DNA of 64,000 bases, taken from positions 38,939,880-39,003,879 of the forward strand of contig CP141132.1 of the NCBI GenBank assembly GCA_035236585.1. The letters run 5' to 3'. Made by a program: the position numbers and the translations under genes. Position 1 is the first letter of the stretch. The number at the start of each line of letters is the position of its first letter. The notes under the pieces are model-generated. The model was not told the DNA's origin, did no database searches, and saw only the letters and a program-made list of their open reading frames with translations. The DNA comes from Warburgia ugandensis (Eukaryota; Streptophyta; Magnoliopsida; Canellales; Canellaceae). This document shows, in pieces, positions 22,366 to 34,101 of this stretch.

Positions 22366-23517
22366 TTTAAAGGGGGAAGTGTTGTCACATCTATGTCCTA
22401 AAATTAGGTTAAAGATGAATTAATTAGTTAATGTTCTTAAATTTGGTGAAATATGACAACTAAGACAAGATTGAGCAAGTGGGCCCCACATGAGTTTAGT
22501 TGTAAATCAAATACACCTTATGAAAAATTTCTTATCTTGTTAAGAATTAAATGACTTAAAATTTCATTCAAATTTCAAAGAATTTTTCTTTAAAATGAAA
22601 ATTTTATCATAAATCAAGTAGTTATAAAAGAAATTTAAAAATAAATTAAAACATGAAATTTGATAATAAAGGGTCAATTTTTGGATTGTGCTCAATGAGA
22701 GCTCTCCAACAACACTAAGAACACATCAATTGGAGATCAGGAACAAAAGATCCAAAATTTTTACAAATCAAAAGAGGGGGTTGAAATTGATAATGACACC
22801 ACCTTGAGTTAATTATTAGTGACACAGTGACTCACGGGGAAGTGAGTCAATGTACAGGTGCCAAACTCACCATGTGGACTCAGCTCTCTCTCCATGCTTT
22901 AAGGGCTAGAAACAAGGGAAAACCCAAGTTTTCCCGAAGATCCCCACTACTTCTTCCCTCCCAATAGCTCTGACCAACCAGAAAACCCTGTAGGGTTCCA
23001 TTCTCTAGTAGGATAGATGATGCGCTCACCATTGTATGACCTCTTTTTCTCTTGCAAGCCCTCGATATATCTCTATCTTCCTGCAACTTTCTTCTTCTAT
23101 GATTGATCAACCCCTTGATGATTTCTCTCTTCATTGAAGCCTTTCTCTCAATTGGAGATCTCTTTGCCTAATGAAAATTTCTCGTCAACAATTATAGGAG
23201 GACTGACAATTAAGCCTTGTTGGTGATGCTTAATGAAAAAATTCTTCCACCTACACACAACTGCCCAAACGATAGGTAAGCCACCCTTTCCTATTCCTTT
23301 TCCCCTTCCCCTTTGTTCCTTCCTCACTGGCGAATGGCCATCATTGCCGGCAATTGAGAGAACCACGAGAGGAAACTGACTATTGAAAAACACAATAGAT
23401 GGAATAGCTTTGGTCTGATATTCCAAACCAAACATCTTGTTCCTTAGGGGATTCTAAGTGAAACCCCTTTCGATACATGAAGATCAGTCAAGTAACAATG
23501 CTGGAATAGGAGAAAAA
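22366..23517 (+). mobile_element. Polypurine tract and partial 3' LTR of element E
   Basis: AAAGGGGGAAG (22368-22378) precedes TGTTGTCACATC (22380), the likely LTR start. The LTR holds GTGGGCCCCAC (22479-22489), the palindrome seen near the promoters of the other LTRs, and a donor-like ATAG/GTAAG at 23272-23280. Near 23518 the sequence switches to the antisense start of element F's LTR. The remainder of this LTR is not found. Confidence 0.55.
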
Positions 23518-25960
23518 TAGTAACTCCAACAACTTTAAAAATGTTAAAAAATAAAGACAATATTTTTCAAGACTTGGGATCCCTGATAAAAAATTTCATT
23601 TTTGAAATAGATTAAAAGGAACATTTCAAATAAAAAATAGTCATTTCAAATCCCCAAGAGTCAAATGACCCTAAAAACCATGGATTTAACAATGAAATGT
23701 TCTTCCCATTTCTACCGAAAATCTAGTAGTATCTCCTTTGCATTTTGGACCAATGCATTTAATGAATGCAATGTGGAAACTACCTAATAAACATAATAAA
23801 GCATAAATAAACAATCTAGGAGATTCAGTCTCTCTACCCATCCCTCCAAGTCCATTACAAAATTTGATTAAAGCATATACATCAATGATAAGGTACAATT
23901 CAAAAGAAACAGTGACATTGCCCAAGGCTTATGCATACATAGCCATCACATCCAACAGAGATACATTCATACATCTACATCATATATGTGTAATTCATAA
24001 ATATACACATATACAGTCGATCTACAATGTTCAAAAGCAAATTAACAAACCATATACGCCAATGACATCTTCTCAATACATCGTTGAAATCTGCCAACAC
24101 CCTCTCTTACACTCGGGCTATCTATTTTTCCTGCTACATCTCTCAATATTTGAGGCATTGCAAAACATCACAGTGCTCAGCAAGCTATGCTTGTGAATGT
24201 GACACCAATAATAATAAGTTCATGAACATTTAATATATCAAAAAGTATAAATATTAATTCTTAGGACATGCACTGTCAACTTTCTCATGGATAATAGATC
24301 TAATATAGTTTCGATAATGAGAGTAGATAATAGTGATGTAGAGCATAAATAGTATGCAAAAGCAACCATATGACGTGCAAAAACAATCATGGTATCATAA
24401 CTCATAAAACTATGAAGAACATGGCAACACAAATTATGCCATTTGAATATCTTCAAAAACATGCTATGTATATAGAGCTTCTAAGGCTCACAAAATATGC
24501 CAAAACCATATCAAAACATAGTATTAGAAGCTTAGAGAATATCTTGATGAATATGCACTTCATCAACAGGGACACCCTCACCCACAAATCTTAAGAGGGT
24601 AAAAAAACCACATCAATGTAGAGCTTCAAAAGCTCAAGAAATATCTCAATAAATATGCACATCATTAGCAAGGGCACTCTCGTGCACGGGTTCCAAAAGT
24701 ATCTCATACACTCGAATCACTAGTCATGAGTACTCATACACTATGAGTGTATAGGAATCTATCCATCCTGGTGCTCACATTGCACCATATAAAAACTACA
24801 GAATAACAATATGGATCACTATGCTCTAGTGGCAACCAAATCTTTAGTATACCAACTACCACTCCCCATCGACACTAGAATTGGAGACTAAGTGTCCACT
24901 GCGCATGCAATGGGGGATTAGACTCGTAGTGTGTACTACCCATGTTCCCACTCCCTACTAAGTTTGCCCATCTATGGAGCAAGTGCCTATCATCTCCTAA
25001 AGTTAGAGGGTGGGTGGCCAACCCTATGTCTCTCCTAGCATAGCATCCCATCCACCAGGTAGAAACACCTATCAAAAATTTACAAAATCATGAAAACCAT
25101 GGACGTCTCATGGTCAATAAAATGGATATAAAATCCTCTAATGAAATAAAGAAAACAAGAGGCACTTGTGCCTCACTATTCGAAAGCATTACCACTTGTC
25201 CGGGGTTTAGCCTCTCAAGGACTAGCCTCCATGCCTCCAAGAGAAAATTAGGAGCATTTGTGCCTCACCATCCCAAGGTGCTACCCATCATCCTAGGGTT
25301 ACCCTCTCAAGGACAAGTCATCAAGTCTCCACTACCATGTCCTAGATAAAATAAGTAATAGAAACATGGCATTCACACACCTTAATATGCAATAGTAAAT
25401 ATAATCATCATTTAATGACTTCAAAGGTCATGGAAGAATACTAAAATCATGCACCATCACTATTGCTTATAAATATGTAACTGAATCAAAGTCAAATCAT
25501 GCACCCATGGAAAAATGATAATCGATAAAATCACGTGTATGTGCATCACTGATAGTTGAAATTGGTATCACGATAGGGAACATAGTATAATAATACATAC
25601 ATGGCATTCATTTATAAATATTAAACTGATATAATAATGTATATAATTTTAAAATAGAAACATGCATATTATTAATTGCCATCACCTACCTAAGACCAAG
25701 AACTGCTAGTCTGTACCTCACAAGTCACCATTAGACTCCATTTTAGGATCGATTTGCATCAACCCACTAACTTACTACAAAACACATCCATGTCTAATTT
25801 AGAATCCAAGTTATTTGCATAAGTTGGATTATAAATTATAAAATAAATATTATAATTTCCAATCTCAATTTTCATTCAACACAATCCAAGGGTGCACAGC
25901 CATGGGATTTCAAGCTAAACGTCCTGCAGTTGGCTAATTATCTAAATCACACTGAACTAG
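23518..25960 (-). mobile_element. Left (3') LTR of element F, distal part
   Basis: From about 23540 this aligns with 38829-40405, and both start near a degenerate TGTGACACC-like sequence (TAGTAACTCC here). In antisense reading it has the GAGGCATTG hairpin remnant (24150-24178), the conserved TCTCCTAGCATAGCATCC (25035-25050) and the donor-like complement ACCTACC near 25685. Solo LTR A2 interrupts it at 25960; it resumes at 34102. Together the pieces make an LTR of about 4.3 kb. Its short open frames carry no recognised domain. Confidence 0.72.
25956..25960. repeat. Target-site duplication ACTAG (left copy, A2)
   Basis: ACTAG immediately precedes the TGTAACAACC start of solo LTR A2 and is repeated at 34097-34101 immediately after its CA end. 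Confidence 0.92.
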
Positions 25961-26358
25961 TGTAACAACCCCAATTTTTACGAATATAATTGAATTATTA
26001 AAATTAAAAGTTAAAAATTTTAAAGTGGAATTAGAACTTTGAGTTCTAAGAAAATTTATTTTTTATAAAAATAAAATTAAGACTTAAGACTTGGATATTG
26101 GTAATGTACTCAAAAAATGGATCAGAATGACTATAAGTACATCAAATTCTGAGTCCGTATGAAAAATCCTTATTTTTCTCCATTTTTATGAATAAAAGGT
26201 AAAATGGTAATTTTACTCATAACCGAGACCTAAGACATCAAAATTTGGAATGTACTCAGAAATATAATTCCAACGCTATAAATATGCTCAATTCCTAGCT
26301 TAGAAGAATAAAACGAATTTTTCTTCATAAAAGGACAAAATGGTCTTTTCACACATCC

Positions 26359-26533
26359 GTGGGGCCCACAAAGGGATCCAATGGCCAGAAAACATGTAAT
26401 CATGAGTAAAACCACTACCAGCTGCTAGTGGAGAGGAGGTGGTAGTGGGAATCCAATGACAATTTAATAAGAAAAAGAAATGAAACATGATAATTACATA
26501 TAATCATAGAAAATTCAAAAATCCCTATATATA
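26359..26533 (+). promoter_or_regulatory. Putative A2 LTR core promoter
   Basis: GTGGGGCCCAC at 26359-26369 (an exact GTGGGNCCCAC match) lies 157 bp upstream of TATATATA (26526-26533). A pyrimidine-rich leader with CTTTCTCTCTC repeats follows (26608-26645), then a near-perfect splice donor CAG/GTAAGT at 27129-27137. Same order as in A and D. Confidence 0.55.
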
Positions 26534-27255
26534 GCCCATAAAATTTTCCTAATGTTCTTCATGAGGTCCCCTAGAATGCTTCAAAATCCCAGCCCCTAAC
26601 TCCCCATTTCTCTTTTCTTTCTCTCTTTCTCTCTCTTTCTCTATCGGCGTGTCCCCAAACGCAACTGGGCAGACTACCCCTGTGTCTGCATCGGGAGCAT
26701 CCAGGGATGCGTCTTCCCCGATGAACTAGGATTTTCACTTGGGAAACCCTAATTCAATTAGCCATCCAATTCCACTTTCAGAATTAGATCTCCATTGGTG
26801 GATCTATTTGGAATGAGGGGATCTACAAAAACCCTAAGATTTCATGATGATCCAACAGTTGGATCTACAGCAAAATCAAAACGAAAGTTAAGCATGGTAC
26901 TAATTCCATCTCTAGCAAGTTCTATGCCTTTTTTCGGCCAATCTAACCAGTGGAACAAGATCTTGAATCATTTAATATCAAGATGATGGGACATTCAAAA
27001 GGCCCATAGTCTTAGACCTTCTCTTGCAACGGAACCAGAGAAATCAAGGACTGAATAATCATCTAGCAACTTGGGTTTTGTTTCATTGGTAAATCTCTTC
27101 TCCTATGAAATTCCTTCACCGCCTGGCACAGGTAAGTGTTTCCCCTCCTTCCTAAGTTCATGCCATCATTCCCCTATAGTTTTCTGGCCTACTTTGGATC
27201 TCCCTGGCCGTTAATCTGTCGAAAATGATGGATCCATCACGAAGGGTTGAGATCC

Positions 27256-27260
27256 CAACC
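27256..27260. repeat. Target-site duplication CAACC (left copy, C2)
   Basis: Direct repeat immediately before C2; the partner is 30149-30153. Confidence 0.92.
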
Positions 27261-27939
27261 TGTAATATCCTCAAATTTTAAATAATAAATTAAATAAATT
27301 AAAATAAAAAATTTATGTATAGAAATTGGTCCTAAAAACTTAAAAACAAAAAGTTACACATCGATAGGAATTGAACGGTATAAAGAACATTGAAAACGGA
27401 GTTCGGATGAGTGAGTTATGACCATTTTAAGTGAAAGGGTAAATTGGTAAATTACCAGGGACGTTAATTAAAGGAAGTTGTTTTGATAATGACACCCCTT
27501 TTCAACTTTGATTGGAGTTCTAATGAGGAAGGCACTGATCTACCTTCCATTCGGCAAAATTGGGACTTAGCCTATTAAATACAAGTTTCCCCTTCCATTC
27601 CCACGCCAAACAAACAGAGGGCTCTGATCTCCCATCTCCAGCTCTAATCTGGTAAGTTACACATTTTAACTTATTATTTACCTTGATTTTCAACTTTCCC
27701 CTCACAGATCCAGGCTAGATCTGATCAGAATGGCCGTTTGATGGCCTATGGATTCAAAACTATGGAGCATGGTTAGACCCATATTAAGGACACTTCAAAT
27801 GAGAAATCTAAGCTGTTGATTGTGATCTTTGGACCCCAAAACCCTAGGAATGGCGAAAACAAATAAAAAATCAGAGCTTCTAGGGCTCTGATCAAGCCAA
27901 AACAAGGTGGACGGCTTGGGTTCATCATCCTCAATGGAC

Positions 27940-28120
27940 AGTGAGCCCAGGACGCCCACCGGGACGCATAGACGGGGACGAACACATGCGGGTGCTCCAT
28001 CGCACGCACGAGCGGGATGCTCTTGCGCATTGTCCCAGACGTCCGAAATGCACTGGGCGTCCTAGGTGCGCAGTGCGGTGATGTAAGCCGGTGCAAACCG
28101 CACCGTCCGTGTAAGTCGGT
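27940..28120 (+). promoter_or_regulatory. GC-rich island in C2 with long-range inverted repeat
   Basis: AGGACGCCCA (starting about 27948) and TGGGCGTCCT (about 28043) are perfect 10-bp inverted repeats roughly 90 bp apart, inside a CpG-rich patch. The next ~50 bp repeat short GGTGCA-type words. It is analogous in placement to the GC-rich islands of D1 and A. Function unknown. Confidence 0.5.
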
Positions 28121-29746
28121 GCACGTGTACCTACCCCTATAAATTAATATATTAATTTATGAAGTCTTTTCACAAAAAACTTGATTTTGGGAGCTACAAA
28201 GGTCCAAATCACTAATGGAAACATCCGTTGCAATTGTATTGATGATGCACACCTAGATTTGCTTGAAAATCTACATTTGACAACTTTTAGATTAGTTAAA
28301 TTATAAAATATAAATTAATAACTTAGAACCGACTAATCAAAGGATGATCAGGCCTCAAGACTTGAACAATGAGATAAAGTATGATAATAAATAAGGGTTC
28401 TAAGGGGCATATTAACGTGACTACTCTAGAAATTGATTTAGACCATTGGTCTAAACTAGATCTTGGAAAATTATTGTTCTGAGGATGATCTGATCGTCAG
28501 ATTAAGGTATAAACGTTAGATACACACAAAAACGAACAAATGGACATGAGATGAGATTAAATTAAGAACCAAATCATAATTAGAGATCTTAGAGGATGAT
28601 CCAATGGTTGGATCATCATAGATTATATTGTAATATAATAAATAACATGAAATAGTATTGTGGTACTAACATGTACATCTGAACGTACAAGCTAAGAAGA
28701 TTATATGCTTGAGTTAGGTGATCTCACATTGAGGTGGGTAATGACATTTAATGTTTTGTTTTGATTTTAAAACCTTGCATTATCATAGCATCATGAGTGA
28801 TTGTGATTTAAATTGCACTTATTATTAGTCGATGATGTTGTGAGATTTAGAGTTTTATACTATGATCGCTCTTTAATTTCAATCATGTATTGAATGTATT
28901 TATGACCGATGGTTTCATGAGATTGATATTACCTAATTATGCATAAATAGAAATGATCTTCCTTATTGCATCACTGACACTGATGGGTTTTCATGAGAAA
29001 GAAAAGTGGAGGCTTGGTGGCTAGTCCATTTAGAGGCTAACCCCGGGATGAGGGGCGTGCCTTAGGGATTGCGAGCCACGAGTGCTCTTATTTTTTTAAC
29101 ATACATGATTTTTGTATTTTGTGTTTTATGATGGGTGCTCTCACCTGGTGGATGTCATGCTAGGAGGGAGAGGGCCGGCCACCCACCCTCCCAGATTTGT
29201 GATGTGATATGATAGATACCTACCCGCAAATGGCTTTCAGTAGGGGTTGGTAACATGGATAGTCCACACTACCAGTCCGGGACTTTCCATGAGGACGGAC
29301 GTTAAGTCTCCCATTATGGTGTCGACGGGGAGCGACAGTGGTTGAGACCCTAGAGGGTTGCCGCTGCGGCATGGCGATCCATACTCTTATTCTGTGTACT
29401 TGCATGGTGAGCATGGATATGTGATGGTATGCCTGGGTGTGACAACACTTAGAGGTTTGATATGAGTACTTATGATCTGTGATGCGAATGTATGGGACAC
29501 TCGTGGGACCCACATACCTTAGGGGTGCCCTATTATTATTGTATACTCATTTACATGAGATTATATCATGTTTTAAATCCATGAGATGCATGTTTTATCG
29601 TATATAATATTTTGAGATTTTATTAGCATTGCTTACAAGAATTATATTCTTGTAGAAAATTGCTTTACTCATTGTCTCAATATGATTATTCAAATTTTTT
29701 CATTGATATACATTAAATGTCTATGTTCCTACCAATCATTGCTTGC

Positions 29747-29777
29747 TGAGGCATTGTGTCATTGTTGCAATGCCTCA
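29747..29777 (+). other. Conserved LTR hairpin (C2)
   Basis: TGAGGCATTG (29747-29756) and CAATGCCTCA (29768-29777) form a perfect 10-bp stem with an 11-nt loop, preceded by GCTTGC. Compared with families A and D both stem strands have changed together (GGCATTG with CAATGCC). Confidence 0.82.
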
Positions 29778-30148
29778 GATATTAAAGAAAGGCAGGACAT
29801 ATGAGGAGTTAGAAGAATAGTGATCGAGAAGTTTCATTGGGAGGTATGTTTTGGTTTCACATGGACTGTGCATGTATATATATGTTATCGGACTTGATTA
29901 TACTATTATAGGAATGGGGCTGATGACTAGATGAGTCCTGGAATAGTAAATCTATTTTAAACATGTTTACTTGGAAAAAAAAAAAATCTTATTTTGCGTC
30001 AATGGTTGACCTCCGGATTTTTCAAAAAAAAAAAAAAATGAAATTCGATTGAAATTATTTTTTGCTATTTTGGTTTTTATAAAATTGGGGCCCCACCTTT
30101 TGAAAAGTTTTATAAAAGAAAAAGTATTGAAAAACCCAGGTTGTCACA

Positions 30149-30153
30149 CAACC
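30149..30153. repeat. Target-site duplication CAACC (right copy, C2)
   Basis: Second copy of the duplication flanking solo LTR C2. Confidence 0.92.
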
Positions 30154-33100
30154 ATTCATAGCTCAGATGCAACTTCTGAGGCATTGGATGGATTCTTAGG
30201 GCCAAAAAATCCCAGGAGATGAAATATGGGCTCTTGATCTTGTAAGATGAGGAAGATTAGGTGAGGAGTGATTTGACTGTCCAGATCTGGACTGTCTCGC
30301 CTATCACTAGTCACCTCTCCTCGGTGATGGGTAATCCCAGATAATGCGATGTGGGCCTCCCTCCCATTTGGTCATGTTCTGTGGAGTTGATTTGAACCAT
30401 TGACTTTTGATTTGAAATCTTAATTCTTCAATTGAGAGCTCATTTTAGCTCTAATTTTAGATTTGAAAGTACTGATGAATTCCTTACATTATGTAGAATC
30501 TTATAGAAGCATTATAATTATGTTTTTAATTATATTTATGTAAATTATTTGATAAAATCCATAGTAACAACCTTGGATCATGATCAAGATGATCTTAAAA
30601 TGGAAATCTGAACTAATTGATGGATTTAGGAGGTACCAAAACCCCAAGGACCATGATCACAGTAAAATTTTTGGATCACTAGATCAAGTAATTAAACAAA
30701 AATAATAAGATCAAATATCAGCCCTTAAAACGGGCTGAAATCTAAAATCCAAATTCTGATCTCAATTTAACTACAAATTGAGATTGGAAAGTTCGTTTGG
30801 ATTCCTCTTAATGAGTAGGACTTACTGAACTTAGAAAATTTGTGTTTTGATGTATGTAAAATTTTGTTAATAAAGAAAAGTATTACTAATTCCTATGATT
30901 AGTGAAATTTGGAATGATCAAACTCTATAATTCTAATCCACTAATGATCTTGTGATTTTTGAAAATGGAATCAATGTTTAGAAAGACTTATCTGTGTTTA
31001 ATTAAGAGATCTAGCCTTTAAAGTAGTAAAATCCATAAAAATGAATGGTAATCTCCTTGATCAATTTAATCAAGCAAGATTAGACAGTATGGATGTATTT
31101 GGATGATGATATAAAGTTACTATCATATGGATGGATAGACTTGATGATGATAATTTGGGATAGATTAAGACCTATGCCCTTAAATTGGATAAAATGACTT
31201 AAGATCTTCTTGATTGGTTGGATTAAGAAGAATTAGATCATTGGAAGAGATGCATCAATGATCTAGTGATCAAATCACATTAAGAAGATGTATTAGATCT
31301 AAAGGAAAATGAATGATCAAGATCTAAATCCTAAAAGGGGTGAAAAATGAATAGAAATCAACTATGACCATTGGATCATGATGAATAGTTATGGCATGTT
31401 AAATGTTCATTTGAATTATTGAATGTTATTATAATTGTCTTTTATTGCTTAGTAGATTTAATTATTAGATTTATTTATGCTTTAATGCTTATGTTAAGAA
31501 AATTACTTTGAAAATGTAATAAAATGAAAAATAGAGTTGAAGGACAATTTACATGGAATGAATGAGATGGACTTCATGATCGTAAGGGCTATTGAAGGAC
31601 AATTTCCTTGGCCTAAATTAGGAGAATAATGAAACTCCATGCATGACATTTTAAATGTTCATGGACTTAATTAAAATCAATTAGAAAGAGTGCTTAAGGT
31701 TAAAATGCTCATAGGAACTTTATGAAAGGTTGAGCTAAGGTCACACTAGTGAATGCTAAACATGGTGGTTAAGGGGGTTTTCTAATAGAGCCTTGCTCTT
31801 GTCCTACCTTCTGTTGATGTTTGTGAGGTCTAAACACCTCCTTACATGAGGATTGAAGTAACCATTTTGTGTTTAGACATTCAACTAGTAAGCCTTAGTC
31901 AATTGGAAATAAGAGAAGCAATCTAGACTTATGATGAAATAAGTTATCTTCAACCAGCAAAACATTAACTCGTTGAATAATAATAATAAGAGCATAAAAG
32001 ATTAGTAAAATATCTAATTTTAATAAAAAATTGTAAGTAAGATAAGGATGATCAAACAAGATCCATAGGATCTTGAATGATCAAGAACAATATGAATAAT
32101 AACATTGTATTGTACTTAGTATGCATGTTTATTAGTATGTATGTTATAGATCAAATCTAGATCATTAGATTAGATAATTCAAACCTTTGATCAAATATGA
32201 TTCAAGGAAAAGAACTAAGATCATCCTCCTTAGGGATGATCAAATAACTGAACTTAGATTAAAGAATAACTAGATGATATAAGATCTAGCCCCTTAATCT
32301 TTATCAACAAGAATAGATTGTTGATCAAAGGATCGATGAAAGATCAAGATCAAAGAGATGGATACACAAAGACTTAGAGATAGAAAATACTTAGATCTAA
32401 AAGATTAGAAGATCATTCTAACCGTCAGATCTATTGATCAATAGGATAAAATACTATCTGAGGAAGATAGATTATATGGATGATAGGAACACAAGACAGA
32501 TCTAGATCCTTTATATCAAAGGACAAGATTAGATAAGGAATATAGATAAGAGATTGTCCAAAATTGTACAAATAATGACAGTGTGTATGTATTTATAGAT
32601 TACATACGTCAATTATGGAGGATTTGAAGGAATGGATCACTACATGAAGGTAGGTGGAACTTTAAGAATACAAGACCTATGGTCTATGGAATTGTTATTA
32701 TACATAGACATTATAATGCTTAAGAATGATAACATGCTTAGTTACATTTGAATCATAATTCATGTATATGAATAGAGATAACTATTGAAATTAGATGGAA
32801 TACATAATAAATAGCTGCGTATCATTTATGATTACCCCTAAACTTAGATAAGAACATAATAATAATGGATATCATTTGTATCAAATGAGCATCCTTACAC
32901 TTAGTAACATTTGGTATATGAATACCAAATTAAAGGAAATGGGGACCATTTACAATAAATGATTAATCCCTGAACTTATAAGAACATGGCTATCATTTAT
33001 TGTAAATGGGAATCCCTAAATCAAGAAATAAAATTATATCCTTTGTATGAGCATATTAAATACGAGAATGATAATATAAACAGATAGATCATATGAGATG

Positions 33101-33766
33101 TACAAGAAGTATTTTGATACAAGCATGGAGGCTTGTGGTTTTGTTTTAAATAGGCATAAGCCTGGGGATGCTATGCTAGGGAAGTTATGAGGGTTTGGTC
33201 ACCTGCTTTCCAAAATTTGATGATGTTATGATACCTTGCCCAAAGGGAGGCTAAAAGTTAGGTGGGGCAATTATGGGAAGGCCCCACTATGAAGGTCCTG
33301 TCTCCCCATACGGGCAATGACATAATATTTTCCACTATGGTATTAGTGGTGAACAAGGCAGTTATCATAGCGCACTAGTACGGATCAGACTGCAGCATGG
33401 TAATCCTTGAGTATTTTGCATATGATGCATGGCATAGTGAGATGCTAATACTATGCTAATGAGGGAGTATTTCCTAGCAAAAGGCTTGGATAATTTATCA
33501 ACTCAATATATCTGAGTATGGTTATTGATGTCTGAGATATTGACTATTTTTCACAATTTTTGAACGTATATATATATATATATACATACGATATAGTGGT
33601 GAGTAGTATGGAATTATCATAGGAGATGATATATGATAGATCATATAAGGTATAGTTCATGGAAATTGAATTATGTGATTCATATGAAATATGATGATTA
33701 TGAATACTATACTTTTGAATTATATGGTTCCATATGTTCTTGAATCCCCTACCCAGCATAGCTAGT

Positions 33767-33796
33767 TGAGATATTGTAAATGTTTACAATATCTCA
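33767..33796 (+). other. Conserved LTR hairpin (A2)
   Basis: TGAGATATTGTAAA (33767-33780) and TTTACAATATCTCA (33783-33796) are perfect 14-bp inverted repeats separated by 2 nt, preceded by CAGCATAGCTAGT. The innermost pairs probably open to make a loop. Confidence 0.82.
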
Positions 33797-34096
33797 GATA
33801 TAGAAAGGAAGGACTGAAGGGATACGACAAGGGAATACAAAGACCATACTATTGATCAAGACTATGTACATTTGTGAAAGGATTGGATTGTATTTTGACT
33901 TGTGTATTTTGGAAGCATATGTTGCACACAAAATTATGTATGTATATGTGAGTGAAATATTGCATTTGGGTTTTTTGAAAAGAATTTCAAGGAAAAAAAA
34001 AATCGGTGCATAAGTTTTCAAAATGTTTACAAAATTAGTCAACCACCATTTGAAAATGAATAATAAAAATGTATTTAAAAAACTCGGGTCACTACA

Positions 34097-34101
34097 ACTA
34101 G
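34097..34101. repeat. Target-site duplication ACTAG (right copy, A2)
   Basis: Second copy of the duplication flanking solo LTR A2. Confidence 0.92.

Larger units (their letters stand above)
18970..23517 (+). mobile_element. Element E: heavily decayed plus-strand Ty3/gypsy element
   Basis: Plus-strand order: gag piece (about 18980-19160), end of protease (19340-19450), RT (19550-20450), RNase H (20500-20880), integrase (21000-22100), chromodomain-like tail (22190-22350), polypurine tract (about 22366-22379) and 3' LTR from TGTTGTCACATC at 22380. No 5' LTR is recognisable, and gag plus most of protease are deleted. Its many stops and indels make it the most decayed gag-pol in the window. Element F interrupts its LTR near 23518. 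Confidence 0.78.
27261..30148 (+). mobile_element. Solo LTR C2 nested in A2
   Basis: A 2888-bp LTR from TGTAATATCCTC to ...GGTTGTCACA with TG/CA ends, flanked by the 5-bp duplication CAACC (27256-27260 and 30149-30153). Blocks such as GGGAGCTACAAAGGTCCAAA match, in reverse complement, the 5' LTR of element C (57110-57085 region), so it belongs to that or a sister family. It contains a GC-rich island with a 10-bp inverted repeat (about 27957-28053), a TCTG/GTAAGTT donor-like site (27648-27657), GGATGTCATGCTAGG (about 29150-29164) and a GAGGCATTG hairpin (29747-29777). The 107-codon open frame over the GC island is not called as a gene. Confidence 0.95.
25961..34096 (+). mobile_element. Solo LTR A2 (element A family), split by solo LTR C2
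   Basis: It starts TGTAACAACCCC at 25961 and ends ...GGGTCACTACA at 34096, flanked by 5-bp direct repeats ACTAG. With the nested 2888-bp LTR and its duplicated CAACC removed, the length is about 5.24 kb, matching the A LTR (5.19 kb). The sequence on both sides of the nested insert (GGGTTGAGATCCCA then CAACTTCTGAGGCATTGGAT) is collinear with A at 13640-13560 reversed. No internal region is present, so it is a solo LTR left by LTR-LTR recombination. It carries the promoter module (26359-26533), CAG/GTAAGT (27129-27137), GTAGGTGG (32650-32657), GGATGCTATGCTAGG (33166-33180) and the hairpin (33767-33796). Confidence 0.95.

Noticed and set aside
27773-28096. 107-codon frame over the C2 GC-rich island
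   Set aside because: Antisense to the LTR, explained by GC-rich composition; no recognised domain.
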